Below the pieces are notes generated by a model. That model saw only the letters and a list, made by a program, of their open reading frames with translations, made no database searches and was not told where the DNA came from. Made by a program: the position numbers and the translations under genes. Shown here in pieces: positions 35,589-44,783 of a DNA stretch of 64,000 nucleotides (its first letter is position 1; every line of letters starts with the position of its first letter). The stretch comes from Tissierella pigra (GTDB lineage Bacteria; Bacillota; Clostridia; Tissierellales; Tissierellaceae), in NCBI RefSeq assembly GCF_009695605.1, contig NZ_VUNQ01000016.1, forward strand, positions 1-64,000, read 5' to 3'.

Positions 35589-35951
35589 ATGAATATAATT
35601 GAAAAACAATGTAAAGTCTGTCCAGTAGGATGTAATCTTAAAATCACCAATGACAATAATGAATACTTCGTTGAAGGCAATCGATGTAATAGAGGTGAAG
35701 AATATGGCATAAAAGAAATTATAGAACCTTCACGCATCCTTACATCTAGAGTACTCTTAAAAAATGGTCCTATGAGCAGACTTCCAGTAAAGACCACTGA
35801 CATTATTGCTGAAAGACTAGTAGAACAATGTATGGAAATAATTAAAATAGCTGAAGTATCTGCTCCTGTAGAAAAGGGAGATATTATTATAAAGAATATA
35901 TTAAATACTGGCGTAGATGTAGTAGCAGCTCGAAAAGTAAATAGTCTATGA
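35589..35951 (+). CDS. DUF1667 family CxxC protein
   Basis: A 120-residue protein of the DUF1667 family. It opens with CKVCPVGCNLKI, has CNRGEEYGIKEI next, and ends with VDVVAARKV. In many clostridia it is encoded with glpK and anaerobic glycerol-3-phosphate dehydrogenase subunits, and may bind a metal or Fe-S cluster. Here it stands alone. The ATG at 35589 with TGGAGG is used, since an upstream ATG at 35574 lies within the ribosome binding site. Confidence 0.88.
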   Translation: MNIIEKQCKVCPVGCNLKITNDNNEYFVEGNRCNRGEEYGIKEIIEPSRILTSRVLLKNGPMSRLPVKTTDIIAERLVEQCMEIIKIAEVSAPVEKGDIIIKNILNTGVDVVAARKVNSL

Positions 35952-35993
35952 TAACTCCAATTTTTGGTGCTAAGTACCAAAAATTGGAGTTAT
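35951..35993. terminator. Bidirectional terminator
   Basis: An 18-bp stem (starting ATAACTCCAATTTTTGGT) and 7-base loop lie just after the DUF1667 stop. The same hairpin closes the convergent MATE gene, whose stop codon is inside it. Confidence 0.9.
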
Positions 35994-37342
35994 TCTTTAT
36001 GAAGCCCTTTCTTTAAAGTATATATAAATAATCCTGTTAAAATTATTCCCTTAAATACAGTACTAATACTCATACTCCACCAAACTCCTGCCATTCCCAA
36101 TGCAGTAGCTGATAATACCAATGCTCCAGGAATTCTAAGTAAATTCAAGATAATTCCTGTAGTAGCTGGAATATATGTCTTTCCAATTCCATTAAATCCT
36201 CCTGTAGAAGCTATTTCAATAGTTATAAAGAATTGTGATAATCCTAATATCCACAAGTATTTTTTTCCCATTTCTATTGCCACCACATCGTTTGGAGTAA
36301 ATATTTTAAATATTGGTCCTCCTGCAAATATCAATAAGAATGTAGCAAACATACCTATAATACTTACTATTCTAAGTCCCTTATAATAACCTTCTTCTAC
36401 TCTATCATAATTCTTTGCCCCATAGTTTTGCCCTACAAAAGCTGCTATGGCAGTGGAAAAACCTTCTGCAGTCATCCATGATATTGATTCTATCTGTGAA
36501 CCTACGGAGGATACTGCAACTGGAGTTGGACCCCAATTTGCTAATATTTTTGTCAGTACCATAGATATTAAGGCATGAGCCCCTGATTGTAGAGAAGATG
36601 GAAATCCTAACTTAAATATTCTTTGAATATAATTCATATTAGGCAACTTAAATAGGTTTAAATGTGAAAATAAAACTCTATTTTTCCTTGAAACAACTAT
36701 ATATATCAATGTAACTATAAATTGTGCAGTTATAGTAGCCAATGCTGCCCCTTTTATTCCCATGGCTGGAATTGGCCCAAATCCAAAGATTAAAGCTGGG
36801 TCTAAAACCATATTCGCCACCAATCCAATACTTGAAATAATAAAAGGTGTTACACTGTTTCCTGAAGCATTGAATATAGCAGAATATACTGGATTTACAA
36901 AATTAAATATAAATCCACAAGCCACAATTACTAAATAATCAGTAGCCATTTGAATAGCTTCTGCATCTCCTAAATTAAAAAATCCAATGGCTTGATTTCT
37001 AAATACCAATAGAATTAAAGAATACATAAGTCCTACAAATATATCTAGTTTTAATCCATTTGATATATATTCCCTTGCATCAGCCATATCATCCCTTCCA
37101 TGGGCTTGAGCAACCCCTACACTTACTCCTATTGAGGATATAAGTACAAGAGACATACCAAACCACATAAAGAATCCTGCTGTTCCCGCTCCAGCTACAG
37201 CATTGGTACTAAGTCTGCCTAGCCACATCATATCTGTTAAATTATACATCATCTGTATAAAAGATGTACCCATAATAGGCAAAGCCAATTTAGTAAGGGT
37301 ACTGGATATATTTCCTTCTGTTAAGTTAATATTTTTTTGCAT
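35990..37342 (-). CDS. MATE family efflux transporter
   Basis: A 450-residue exporter with twelve predicted membrane helices, of the NorM/DinF superfamily. Typical N-terminal features are LALPIMGTSFIQMMYNLTDMMWLGRL, read as LALPIMGTS and YNLTDMMWLGRL, and AHGRDD, and the second half has the related AFVGQNYGAKN. It should use a sodium or proton gradient to expel drugs or metabolites. Its substrate is not evident, and it stands alone. Confidence 0.93.
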   Translation of the reverse strand: MQKNINLTEGNISSTLTKLALPIMGTSFIQMMYNLTDMMWLGRLSTNAVAGAGTAGFFMWFGMSLVLISSIGVSVGVAQAHGRDDMADAREYISNGLKLDIFVGLMYSLILLVFRNQAIGFFNLGDAEAIQMATDYLVIVACGFIFNFVNPVYSAIFNASGNSVTPFIISSIGLVANMVLDPALIFGFGPIPAMGIKGAALATITAQFIVTLIYIVVSRKNRVLFSHLNLFKLPNMNYIQRIFKLGFPSSLQSGAHALISMVLTKILANWGPTPVAVSSVGSQIESISWMTAEGFSTAIAAFVGQNYGAKNYDRVEEGYYKGLRIVSIIGMFATFLLIFAGGPIFKIFTPNDVVAIEMGKKYLWILGLSQFFITIEIASTGGFNGIGKTYIPATTGIILNLLRIPGALVLSATALGMAGVWWSMSISTVFKGIILTGLFIYTLKKGLHKE

Positions 37343-37456
37343 ATAAATCTCCCTTTGCTAATTAATAAATTTATGTTTAGTAACTCTAAATAATTGTATA
37401 GTAAAAAATAAAATTAATCAAGATATTTGAAAGCTATAATAGAACTTTATTCGCTT

Positions 37457-38257
37457 CTAACTTCCTGTTGAAGTATAATGTTTGACTCCTATTTGCCATA
37501 CTAGTAAAGATAATAAAAAGAACATTGTTCCAACTAAAGGTGAAATCCATCCCAACCATATGGGATAATTATATAGTTCTGTCTTTCCCAATATACTCAT
37601 GGCAGGAAAATAATTGACTGTAGCCAGTGGAATAATATATATAAGTATTTTTCTAAACCAAGGCTTATATATAGATATGGGATACTGTGCCGCCTGAACT
37701 CCTCCATAAGTAAAAGAATTTACTATTTCCAAACTTTGAACAGACCAAAAGGATAAAGTAGCTTGAAGTACAATAAGCCCTGAAAACAAGAAATTTCCCC
37801 CTATAATTGATCCAAATAATAATAATGTCTTACCTATTGTCCATTTTATATTTAATCTAATTGCAGCCCATATAAGGACAACGAGACCTTGACAAAGTCT
37901 GCCTATTCTCATTATCTGAAAATCATATCCTAAAATTTGCAACACTGTTGTTCTAGGTCTAAGTAGTATTCTATCAAAATCACCCAGCCTAACTAATCTA
38001 GGAAAAATATCAAATCCTCTAGTCCATCCTTCCGTAATAGCAAATGCAATATGAACTATTCCATAGAATAAAGCTGCTTCCTCAAAAGTAAAACCTTGTA
38101 TATTCCCAAATCGCTGAAACAATGCCCATATACCTAGAAATTCAATAAATGTTATTAAAAAATGACCTATGACCATCATAATAAAGGAAGCCTTATATTG
38201 AAGCTGAGATTCTATACTTAATTTAACATATTTAAAATATAATCTAATACTTTCCAT
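37457..38257 (-). CDS. ABC-2 family permease, subunit 2
   Basis: A 266-residue permease with six membrane helices of the group once called DUF990. Features include FEEAALFYGIVHIAFAITEGWTRGFD in parts, GDFDRILLRPRT and IYKPWFRKILIYIIPLATVNYFPA. It lies 4 bases downstream of a sister permease, with the ATPase ahead of both, so the pump is a heterodimer. Such three-gene sets are widespread and export lipids, antibiotics or unknown compounds. Confidence 0.88.
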   Translation of the reverse strand: MESIRLYFKYVKLSIESQLQYKASFIMMVIGHFLITFIEFLGIWALFQRFGNIQGFTFEEAALFYGIVHIAFAITEGWTRGFDIFPRLVRLGDFDRILLRPRTTVLQILGYDFQIMRIGRLCQGLVVLIWAAIRLNIKWTIGKTLLLFGSIIGGNFLFSGLIVLQATLSFWSVQSLEIVNSFTYGGVQAAQYPISIYKPWFRKILIYIIPLATVNYFPAMSILGKTELYNYPIWLGWISPLVGTMFFLLSLLVWQIGVKHYTSTGS

Positions 38258-38261
38258 ATCT

Positions 38262-39062
38262 TTAGCCTCCTTGTACTATTAAATCTTTTATTTTTCTATT
38301 TAGTATCCATTGTCCTAATATATAGATTATCAATGCCCAAATACATTGAAATAAGAAGTATTTAAACAGTTGATAAAAGGGAATTTCACCAGTAAAAAAT
38401 CTAGCGGGAATATCTACTAAACCGCTAAAAGGTAAATAATTTAATATTTGTTTCAATTTATCTGGGAAAAGTGGTAATGGTACTATCATTCCTGAAAATA
38501 AGGTGACAATAGATGATAGTAATCTTTGAATACCATCTCCTGAAATAGAGTAAAGAGTAGTTATATTTATAATATTTGTTATGGTACAAGAAATAAGAAG
38601 TGCTCCAAAGGTAGTCACTATCCATCCTATGAAAGATAACATATTTAATGGCAATTCCATACTATAATCTTTGGGCAGTAATAAAACTACTATAAATAGA
38701 GGAATGGATTTAAGCAAAGTTGGAGCAGTTCTCAAAGCAAATGCCCTTGCAAACCAATAGTTATACAAATTCATAGGTCTTACAAGTTCGTATGTTACAT
38801 TTCCTGTTCTAATTAAATCCTGAATTTCCCTATCTCCATTCCAAGGCAACATACCAAGCATAGCTTGACCAATCCATATATAAGTAACTGCCACTTTATA
38901 ATCAATAGGAATTTCTCCACTTGAAGAATTGTAAAATCCATATAGAACCATTATCATAACCATTCCAAAGAAAAATTGAGTGACTCCCCCTGCAAAAGCA
39001 GCCACTCTATATTGTAACATCAAATTAAATCTAATTTTTATAATAGATATAAATGGCTTCAT
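38262..39062 (-). CDS. ABC-2 family permease, subunit 1
   Basis: A 266-residue, six-helix permease related to its neighbour. It has YIWIGQAMLGMLPW, LIRTGNVTYELVRPMNLYNYWF in parts and NYLPFSGLVDIPARFFTGE, typical of the DUF990-like ABC-2 group. It overlaps the ATPase gene by 4 bases (ATGA), so the two are translationally coupled. Confidence 0.88.
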   Translation of the reverse strand: MKPFISIIKIRFNLMLQYRVAAFAGGVTQFFFGMVMIMVLYGFYNSSSGEIPIDYKVAVTYIWIGQAMLGMLPWNGDREIQDLIRTGNVTYELVRPMNLYNYWFARAFALRTAPTLLKSIPLFIVVLLLPKDYSMELPLNMLSFIGWIVTTFGALLISCTITNIINITTLYSISGDGIQRLLSSIVTLFSGMIVPLPLFPDKLKQILNYLPFSGLVDIPARFFTGEIPFYQLFKYFLFQCIWALIIYILGQWILNRKIKDLIVQGG

Positions 39063-40039
39063 ATATTTAATTCTCCATATAATTTAGCAATTATTTCTTC
39101 AATAGGAGTGTTTTCTATTAATATATCTTTTATTTTATATTTAGTTGATAAAATATTTATTAATTCTGCAGGAGTTATTATATCAGGATTGAAATCTATC
39201 ATAAGCCTATTTTTTTCTTCTTCAATTAGAGTTGCTCCATTTATGGAAAAGCCGTTTGTACCTTCATAAGTTTCTAAAATCATTCTTCTATCTTTAGATA
39301 CTGTATTTCTAAGGGTTTCTAAGGAACCATCTAAAAGAATTTGTCCCTTTCCTATTACCATTACTCTATTACATAGAGTTTCTATATCATCCATATCATG
39401 AGTTGTGAGAATTACCGTAACTCCTTTTTCTTTATTAAGCTTTTTTATAAATTCTCTAACTGCTAATTTAGATATGGCGTCTAAGCCTATGGTAGGTTCA
39501 TCAAGAAAAAGTACTTGAGGAGAATGAAGTAATGATGCAGCAAGTTCACATCTCATTTTTTGGCCTAAACTCAATTGTCTTACTGGAGTGTTTATAAAGG
39601 ATTCTAAGTTTAGCCATTCTATAAGTTCCTTTTTTACTTTTATGTAATCCCCCTTTGGAATCTTATAAATATCCTTTAAAAGCTCAAAAGAATCGATTAC
39701 AGGTAAATCCCACCAAAGCTGAGTTCTTTGTCCAAATACTACTCCTATATCTTTTACATAATTTATTCTTTCCTTGTATGGAACTTTCCCTAATACTTTG
39801 CACTCCCCTGAATCTGGTGTTAATATTCCAGATAATATTTTTATAGTAGTAGATTTTCCAGCCCCATTAGGTCCAATATATCCTACTAGTTCCCCTTCAC
39901 CTATTTCAAAGGATATATTTTCCAAAGCTTTTACTATTTTATATTCCTTGTGTATAATATTTTGTAATCCACCTACTATGCCTGACTTTCTCTGTCCTAT
40001 TTTATACTCCTTAGACAACTGATTTGCTACAATAACCAT
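39059..40039 (-). CDS. ABC-2 transporter ATPase
   Basis: A 326-residue ATPase with Walker A GPNGAGKST, the signature LSLGQKMRCELAASLL, Walker B VLFLDEPTIGLD and TTHDMDDIETL. The N-terminal extension (SKEYKIGQRKSG) and the inserted GLQNIIHKEYKIVKALENIS are characteristic of ATPases that serve DUF990-type permeases. It leads the three-gene operon, with a GGAGAGGGGG site upstream. Confidence 0.9.
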   Translation of the reverse strand: MVIVANQLSKEYKIGQRKSGIVGGLQNIIHKEYKIVKALENISFEIGEGELVGYIGPNGAGKSTTIKILSGILTPDSGECKVLGKVPYKERINYVKDIGVVFGQRTQLWWDLPVIDSFELLKDIYKIPKGDYIKVKKELIEWLNLESFINTPVRQLSLGQKMRCELAASLLHSPQVLFLDEPTIGLDAISKLAVREFIKKLNKEKGVTVILTTHDMDDIETLCNRVMVIGKGQILLDGSLETLRNTVSKDRRMILETYEGTNGFSINGATLIEEEKNRLMIDFNPDIITPAELINILSTKYKIKDILIENTPIEEIIAKLYGELNI

Positions 40040-40108
40040 GACTAAACCCCCTCTCCATTTTTAAAGCGTAAGGTTGATTTTATCAAAGTAAGCAGGTAAA
40101 GTCAATAA

Positions 40109-40148
40109 AAAAACTCCTATGTAACATATTTGTTATATAAGAGTTTTT
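40109..40148 (-). terminator. Terminator of the zinc-ribbon gene
   Basis: An imperfect stem of about 18 pairs (AAAAACTC with GAGTTTTT at its base) around the loop TATT, followed on the minus strand by a T run. It lies 12 bases after the zinc-ribbon gene. Confidence 0.8.
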
Positions 40149-40160
40149 AAGCTATAATAA

Positions 40161-40418
40161 TTATTTATTCCATCGTTTTAAATGTGGAAGTGAATTGTTT
40201 AGTATTGCTCTAGCATCTTCCTCGGCCATTCCATTTTCTTTCATAAAAGGTACACAAGTTTCTATCATTTCTTCCATTGTTTCCTCTGGCTTTCTAAAAC
40301 TTCCATCTTCATAACAATAAGTGCAGTAATCCAGACTTTTACTTCCATCTTTCTCTGTACCATAAAGACTAGTATCTTCCATTGGCATCCCACAGCTTTG
40401 ACAATATTCTTGTTTCAT
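40161..40418 (-). CDS. Small zinc-ribbon protein
   Basis: An 85-residue protein of the putative zinc-ribbon family PF12674. Cysteines are paired in YCQSCGMPM (Cys6, Cys9) and YCTYCYEDG (Cys32, Cys35), with a helical C-terminus (EEMIETCVPFM, EEDARAILNN). Function unknown; it is often next to GyrI-like or WYL regulators, and here a WYL regulator gene is 68 bases upstream. Confidence 0.88.
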   Translation of the reverse strand: MKQEYCQSCGMPMEDTSLYGTEKDGSKSLDYCTYCYEDGSFRKPEETMEEMIETCVPFMKENGMAEEDARAILNNSLPHLKRWNK

Positions 40419-40486
40419 AAGATTTCCCCCTTATTTCTATTATTTATCTTATGATACCATTATGTTTTGTCAACAGTATGTCATAT

Positions 40487-41419
40487 TTAATATTTTTCAT
40501 AAATTTTTCGTGATTTTTTCTTAATTATATCTTTAATATAAAACGGCTCAATGACTTCTATATATTCACCATAGCTTAATATCATGGAATAAACCCATTC
40601 ATCCTCTGGAAATGAAGTTCTAACTATTATAGATCCATCTTTATCTATGGTAATATCTTCTTCATAAAAAAATTCTTCTACTCTTTGCCGTACCTTAGAA
40701 GAAAACTTTAGAACTAAATCTACCATATTATTTTTAGGAATACTTTTATACTTAAATTCCTCATAACTCATTTCTCTTCTATTAAAGCCTTCCTCTAATA
40801 AATGAATCCTATGTATCCTAGAAAGCTTAAAAAACCTATATCCATTTCTCAAAAGACAATATGAAAAAACATACCAATTAAGTCCTTTCAATACAAGACT
40901 CATAGGTTCTATTCTTCTTTCTGTTATATTTCCATCACGATTTCTATAGCCTATATGTAATAATTTTTCTTTGCTTATTCCTTCATATATAATATTATAT
41001 TTCTTTTTATCTTCAGAATCAATTCTATATCCCCAAGGCAAGTCACATATTATCAACTCATTAAAATAATAATCGAATTCCTCTCTTTTATCTTTTGGTA
41101 CAATATTACTTATTTTGTCAATTGTTAAGTCAATGTCTTTATTATGTGAAAAATTCTCTATATTTTTTAGCGCAATTACAATTGAAGCCATATCATCCAG
41201 TGTCAGTAGCTGATGGCTCATTTTATAGTTGTCTAAAATTCTAAATCCTCCATCTCTGCCTTGGTTAGATACTATAGGGATACCTGCTAAGTTAATAGTT
41301 TCTATATCTCTATATATAGTCCTTAATGAAACTTCAAATCTATTAGCCAATTCTTTAGCAGTTATATTATTTTTATTAAGTAATATAACTATAATAGAAA
41401 GCAGCCTATCTATTTTCAT
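40487..41419 (-). CDS. WYL-domain transcriptional regulator
   Basis: A 310-residue regulator of the YafY/PafBC-like type. The N-terminal DeoR-like helix-turn-helix has ITAKELANRFEVSLRTIYRDIETI, read as TAKELANRFEVS and RTIYRDIETI. A WYL-type ligand domain lies at about 135-220 (EPMSLVLKGLNWYVFSYCLLRNGYRFFKLSRI in parts, with WYV in place of WYL), followed by a WCX tail. Such regulators sense nucleic acids or small ligands. Its target is probably itself or the nearby zinc-ribbon gene. Confidence 0.9.
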   Translation of the reverse strand: MKIDRLLSIIVILLNKNNITAKELANRFEVSLRTIYRDIETINLAGIPIVSNQGRDGGFRILDNYKMSHQLLTLDDMASIVIALKNIENFSHNKDIDLTIDKISNIVPKDKREEFDYYFNELIICDLPWGYRIDSEDKKKYNIIYEGISKEKLLHIGYRNRDGNITERRIEPMSLVLKGLNWYVFSYCLLRNGYRFFKLSRIHRIHLLEEGFNRREMSYEEFKYKSIPKNNMVDLVLKFSSKVRQRVEEFFYEEDITIDKDGSIIVRTSFPEDEWVYSMILSYGEYIEVIEPFYIKDIIKKKSRKIYEKY

Positions 41420-41443
41420 TATTTATTTCCCCTTTTGTTGTTA

Positions 41444-41551
41444 TTATGTTTTACCTACTTCCTGTGTATACAGTCCTTCCTCTTTAATAATAAGACAAGG
41501 AAGTACCCATTCTAGACCTCTAAATTTTATTATTTTGTTTTCAATAATCAT
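41444..41551 (-). CDS. Possible small ORF upstream of the WYL gene
   Basis: A 35-residue frame (MIIENKIIKFRGLEWVLPC and on to YTQEVGKT) precedes the regulator by 24 bases on the same strand, with a weak GTGAG site. It could be a small protein, a leader or the end of an older gene. I do not recognise it. The rest of 41552-41689 looks like the divergent promoter region. Confidence 0.35.
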   Translation of the reverse strand: MIIENKIIKFRGLEWVLPCLIIKEEGLYTQEVGKT

Positions 41552-41689
41552 ATAACAATCTCACTTTAATATATTGTTTTTGGTTCTTCTATATATTTCC
41601 TTAACTTAAAATATAGAGTATAATTATTATTATATAAAAATAGATTATAAAATTAATATAAACTGTTATACATAAGGAGTGGGTTATTC

Positions 41690-42430
41690 ATGATTTTTTC
41701 AAAAACTGCAATTGTAACTGGTGCTTCTAAAGGCATCGGACAATCTATAGCAGAATTATTTGCCAATGAAGGTTATAATGTTTTAATTAACTTTAATAAA
41801 TCCGAAGAAAATGTCTTTAATTTATATAATAAGCTTAAAAACAAAGGTCTATCTGTAAGATTATTTAAAGCAGATGTTTCCAAAAGAGATGAAGTAAATT
41901 CAATGATAGATTTTTGCATTAAAGAGTTTCATAATGTTGATGTACTTATTAACAATTCAGGAATAAGTCAATCAAAATTATTTACAGATATTACTGATGA
42001 GGATTTAGATAATATGATAGATGTCAATCTTAAAAGTGTTTTTTACTGTACACAAGAAGTTTTAAAGTATATGATTCCCAATAAAAAAGGAAAAATCATC
42101 AATATTTCTTCTATATGGGGTATCATAGGTGCTTCTTGCGAAGTTCACTATTCTGCTACTAAAGCAGGTATAATAGGATTAACAAAAGCCTTAGCAAAAG
42201 AACTAGGTCCTTCAAATATTCAAGTAAATTCTGTTGCACCTGGTGTTATTCAAACTGATATGCTTTCTTCTTATAGTGAAGATGAATTAAATGTCCTTAA
42301 AGAAAATACTCCTTTAATGAGATTAGGAACTCCTTATGACATTGCTAATTGTGTACTTTTCTTGGCATCTCATCATGCTGATTTTATAACTGGACAAATA
42401 ATTAGTCCCAATGGTGGATTTGTGATTTAG
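41690..42430 (+). CDS. SDR family oxidoreductase, FabG-like
   Basis: A 246-residue short-chain dehydrogenase. The cofactor motif TGASKGIG is at about 11-18, the NNSG motif and the catalytic set Ser (INISSIWG), Tyr (HYSATKAG) and Lys are present, and PGVIQTDM follows. It resembles 3-oxoacyl-ACP reductase, but without fatty acid genes nearby a different carbonyl substrate is as likely. An AAGGAG site precedes the start. It is a single gene facing the pentapeptide-repeat gene. Confidence 0.92.
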   Translation: MIFSKTAIVTGASKGIGQSIAELFANEGYNVLINFNKSEENVFNLYNKLKNKGLSVRLFKADVSKRDEVNSMIDFCIKEFHNVDVLINNSGISQSKLFTDITDEDLDNMIDVNLKSVFYCTQEVLKYMIPNKKGKIINISSIWGIIGASCEVHYSATKAGIIGLTKALAKELGPSNIQVNSVAPGVIQTDMLSSYSEDELNVLKENTPLMRLGTPYDIANCVLFLASHHADFITGQIISPNGGFVI

Positions 42431-42446
42431 TTTGTTTTTATCTACT

Positions 42447-43103
42447 TTATTCCTTAATTACAACTCCCAATAATCCTGCTAATTGAATTACCTGCATATT
42501 TGAGACTATTACTCCATTTAAATCCTCTATCCTTATTCCTATTCCCTCTATATTGCAGGTTCTTAAATCTATGCCTTTTAATGCTACTCCAACCATTTGT
42601 ATTCTTTTCATATCAATATCTGTAAAACCTATCTTCGAAAACTTAGAATTTTGAAAATCTACATTATTTAATAGAGATTCTATAAATTTTACTTGTTTTA
42701 AATCAGAAAATCTAAAAATAGAATAATTAAGATTACAATTAGTAAATAGTACATTTCTCAATGTTCCATTAGTTAATTTTACTCCAATCATTTTACAATC
42801 CACAAATTCTACTCTATGTATAATTCCTCCGCTTAAATCTATATTGGATAAATCACAATTAATAAACTTTACATCTGTTAGCTCAAGAGCATTTAAAAAT
42901 ACATCTTCAAATATTACATTTTTAAATATTACCTTTTCAAATATTACCTTATCTGCCCTTTGTTCTTCTATATAACAATCACTAATAATACCCATACTAA
43001 AAAAATCTTCATCTTCTATGGTTTTATTTCCTATATCCAACTGCTCCAATTTCTCTGGAATTTCAGGTGATAGAATCTTTATTTCATCTTTTACTTTTGA
43101 CAC
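42447..43103 (-). CDS. Pentapeptide-repeat protein
   Basis: A 218-residue protein made of pentapeptide-like repeats, A(D/N)LxX style, from about 40 to 200 (VIFKNVIFEDVFLNALELTDV in part, NCDLSNIDLSGG, NCNLNYSIFRFSDLKQV). It should fold as a right-handed square beta-helix. Some relatives mimic DNA to protect gyrase from quinolones, but most have no known role, and nothing here decides. GTG start at 43103, 11 bases upstream of ybaK's end. Confidence 0.85.
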   Translation of the reverse strand: MSKVKDEIKILSPEIPEKLEQLDIGNKTIEDEDFFSMGIISDCYIEEQRADKVIFEKVIFKNVIFEDVFLNALELTDVKFINCDLSNIDLSGGIIHRVEFVDCKMIGVKLTNGTLRNVLFTNCNLNYSIFRFSDLKQVKFIESLLNNVDFQNSKFSKIGFTDIDMKRIQMVGVALKGIDLRTCNIEGIGIRIEDLNGVIVSNMQVIQLAGLLGVVIKE

Positions 43104-43114
43104 TTTATTTCCCC

Positions 43115-43609
43115 CTAATGATCAACAATAAAATTTCCAATCTCTCCTTGTACCAATTGAACCAATTTTACTACTTGTAACTCCACTTGAACACCGATCT
43201 TTCCTGCACTTACAATAATATTGTCTATTTCTAAAGCACTTTCATCAATGAAAGTCTTATAGCTTTTCTTCATTCCTATGGGAGAACATCCGCCTCTTAT
43301 ATATCCTGTAAATTTAAATACATCTTTTACCGGTATCATATCTATATTTTTTTCTCCTGCTAATTTTGCAGCTTTTTTAAAATCTAGTTCCTTATGTACA
43401 GGTAAAAGAAAAACATAAATATTTTTACTATGACCTTGAGTTACTAATGTTTTGTAAACAAATTTTGGTTCTCTCCCAATTTTTTCTGAAACCGAAATTC
43501 CATCTATTCTATCATCACTTTTATCATAAGTAATAGTATTATAATCTATTTTCATCTGGTCTAAAATTCTCATTGCATTAGTTTTTATATTGGACACATT
43601 ATTCACCAC
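43115..43609 (-). CDS. ybaK: Cys-tRNA(Pro)/Cys-tRNA(Cys) deacylase YbaK/EbsC
   Basis: A 164-residue trans-editing deacylase that clears Cys from tRNA-Pro. Typical motifs are KTLVTQG, FLLPVHKELDFKKAAKLAGEK in parts, GYIRGGCSPIG and IIVSAGKIGVQVEL. The catalytic lysine in VYKTLV is present. The start is ambiguous: GTG at 43609, or a GTG four codons downstream with better spacing from AGGTGG. It is followed closely by the pentapeptide gene. Confidence 0.92.
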   Translation of the reverse strand: MVNNVSNIKTNAMRILDQMKIDYNTITYDKSDDRIDGISVSEKIGREPKFVYKTLVTQGHSKNIYVFLLPVHKELDFKKAAKLAGEKNIDMIPVKDVFKFTGYIRGGCSPIGMKKSYKTFIDESALEIDNIIVSAGKIGVQVELQVVKLVQLVQGEIGNFIVDH

Positions 43610-43617
43610 CTAATTGA

Positions 43618-44778
43618 TTATATATTTGGCAACACTAATTCAATTTTAAATCCCTTGCTTATACTATTATCATAATTAATTTTACCTCTGTAATCCAAAA
43701 TTCTTTTTTCAATTCCCAACAATCCGTTTCCTTTAATGAACTCATTACATCCTACTCCATTATCAGATACTATAATCTTTATTTCTTCGATATAAGCCTT
43801 GACACTTATATTTATTTCACTACATTTACCATGTTTTACACTATTAGTTATGATTTCCTTTATGGAAGTATATATTATATCTTTATATTCAGGTAAAATC
43901 TCCTCTATACTTTCCTCCACATCTAATATTATTTTAACCTTTCCTGTATCCTCTATATTAGCAACTATTTCTTTTAAGGAATCTATAAATGTTTTAGTGA
44001 CTTTCTCTTTCAAGGCATAAACCGCTTTTCTCAAATCATCCATACTTCTCTTGGTCAATATATGGGATTTATTAATTAGCTCTTTAGCTTTATCTATGTC
44101 TCTATCTATAATCTTCTCTGTCACATCTAGATTCATATTTAAAGCTATAAGATTATGTCCTAAATTATCGTGAATTTCTTCTGCCACCCTGCTTCTTTCT
44201 TTACTTATAGTTAATTCTTCTATTTTCTCTGATTGCTCCTTTAGCTTTTCATAGGATAATGCCAATTCTTTATTTAGCCTATCTACTTCTTTTTTTTCTT
44301 TTCTTAAAGCTTTATATCCAAATAAACTTACTAAATAGAAACATATTCCAGTTGATACCATAATAATACCTAATATATTATCATAATCTATATTATCATA
44401 ATCCGATATTATTCTAAATGAAATTAGACCTAGAAGAGATATTACTTCTAATGATATGAATAATCTTGAAATTTTTCCTTCTCCATATAAAATTAATTCA
44501 TACAAAATCAGATAAAAATATATATCGATATATCCCTCTACATGCAATGATAATATTAAGTTTATTATCATTGCTAAAGATATAGATGAATAATATTCTT
44601 TTATAGTTTTATAAAAATATTTTGTTCTTAGATAATCATTTATTACTATTACTAAAAATAATACAAAGCAAATTAATGCCTTAATATTATTGTCTCTACA
44701 ACGATAAATAACATCCATCCCTATAAGAATCTGTACTGCCTTATACAAATAACGATTGTACTTGTAAATTTTATTCAT
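43618..44778 (-). CDS. NarL-type sensor histidine kinase
   Basis: A 386-residue kinase with an N-terminal membrane domain (about six helices, 1-170), a coiled coil (KEVDRLNKELALSYEKLKEQ), a HisKA_3 dimerisation region with the phospho-accepting histidine in AEEIHDNLGHNLIAL, and a HATPase_c domain with TNSVKHG, SDNGVG and GLLGIEKRI. It would phosphorylate a LuxR-type regulator. The only such regulator in the window is at 55492-56142, 10 kb away and beyond the RiPP block. It lies 5 bases after the MFS gene. Confidence 0.9.
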   Translation of the reverse strand: MNKIYKYNRYLYKAVQILIGMDVIYRCRDNNIKALICFVLFLVIVINDYLRTKYFYKTIKEYYSSISLAMIINLILSLHVEGYIDIYFYLILYELILYGEGKISRLFISLEVISLLGLISFRIISDYDNIDYDNILGIIMVSTGICFYLVSLFGYKALRKEKKEVDRLNKELALSYEKLKEQSEKIEELTISKERSRVAEEIHDNLGHNLIALNMNLDVTEKIIDRDIDKAKELINKSHILTKRSMDDLRKAVYALKEKVTKTFIDSLKEIVANIEDTGKVKIILDVEESIEEILPEYKDIIYTSIKEIITNSVKHGKCSEINISVKAYIEEIKIIVSDNGVGCNEFIKGNGLLGIEKRILDYRGKINYDNSISKGFKIELVLPNI

Positions 44779-44783
44779 CTATA

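Noticed and set aside
35510-35980. 156-residue minus-strand frame
   Set aside because: It lies antisense over the DUF1667 gene, which has recognisable CxxC motifs and a proper ribosome binding site.
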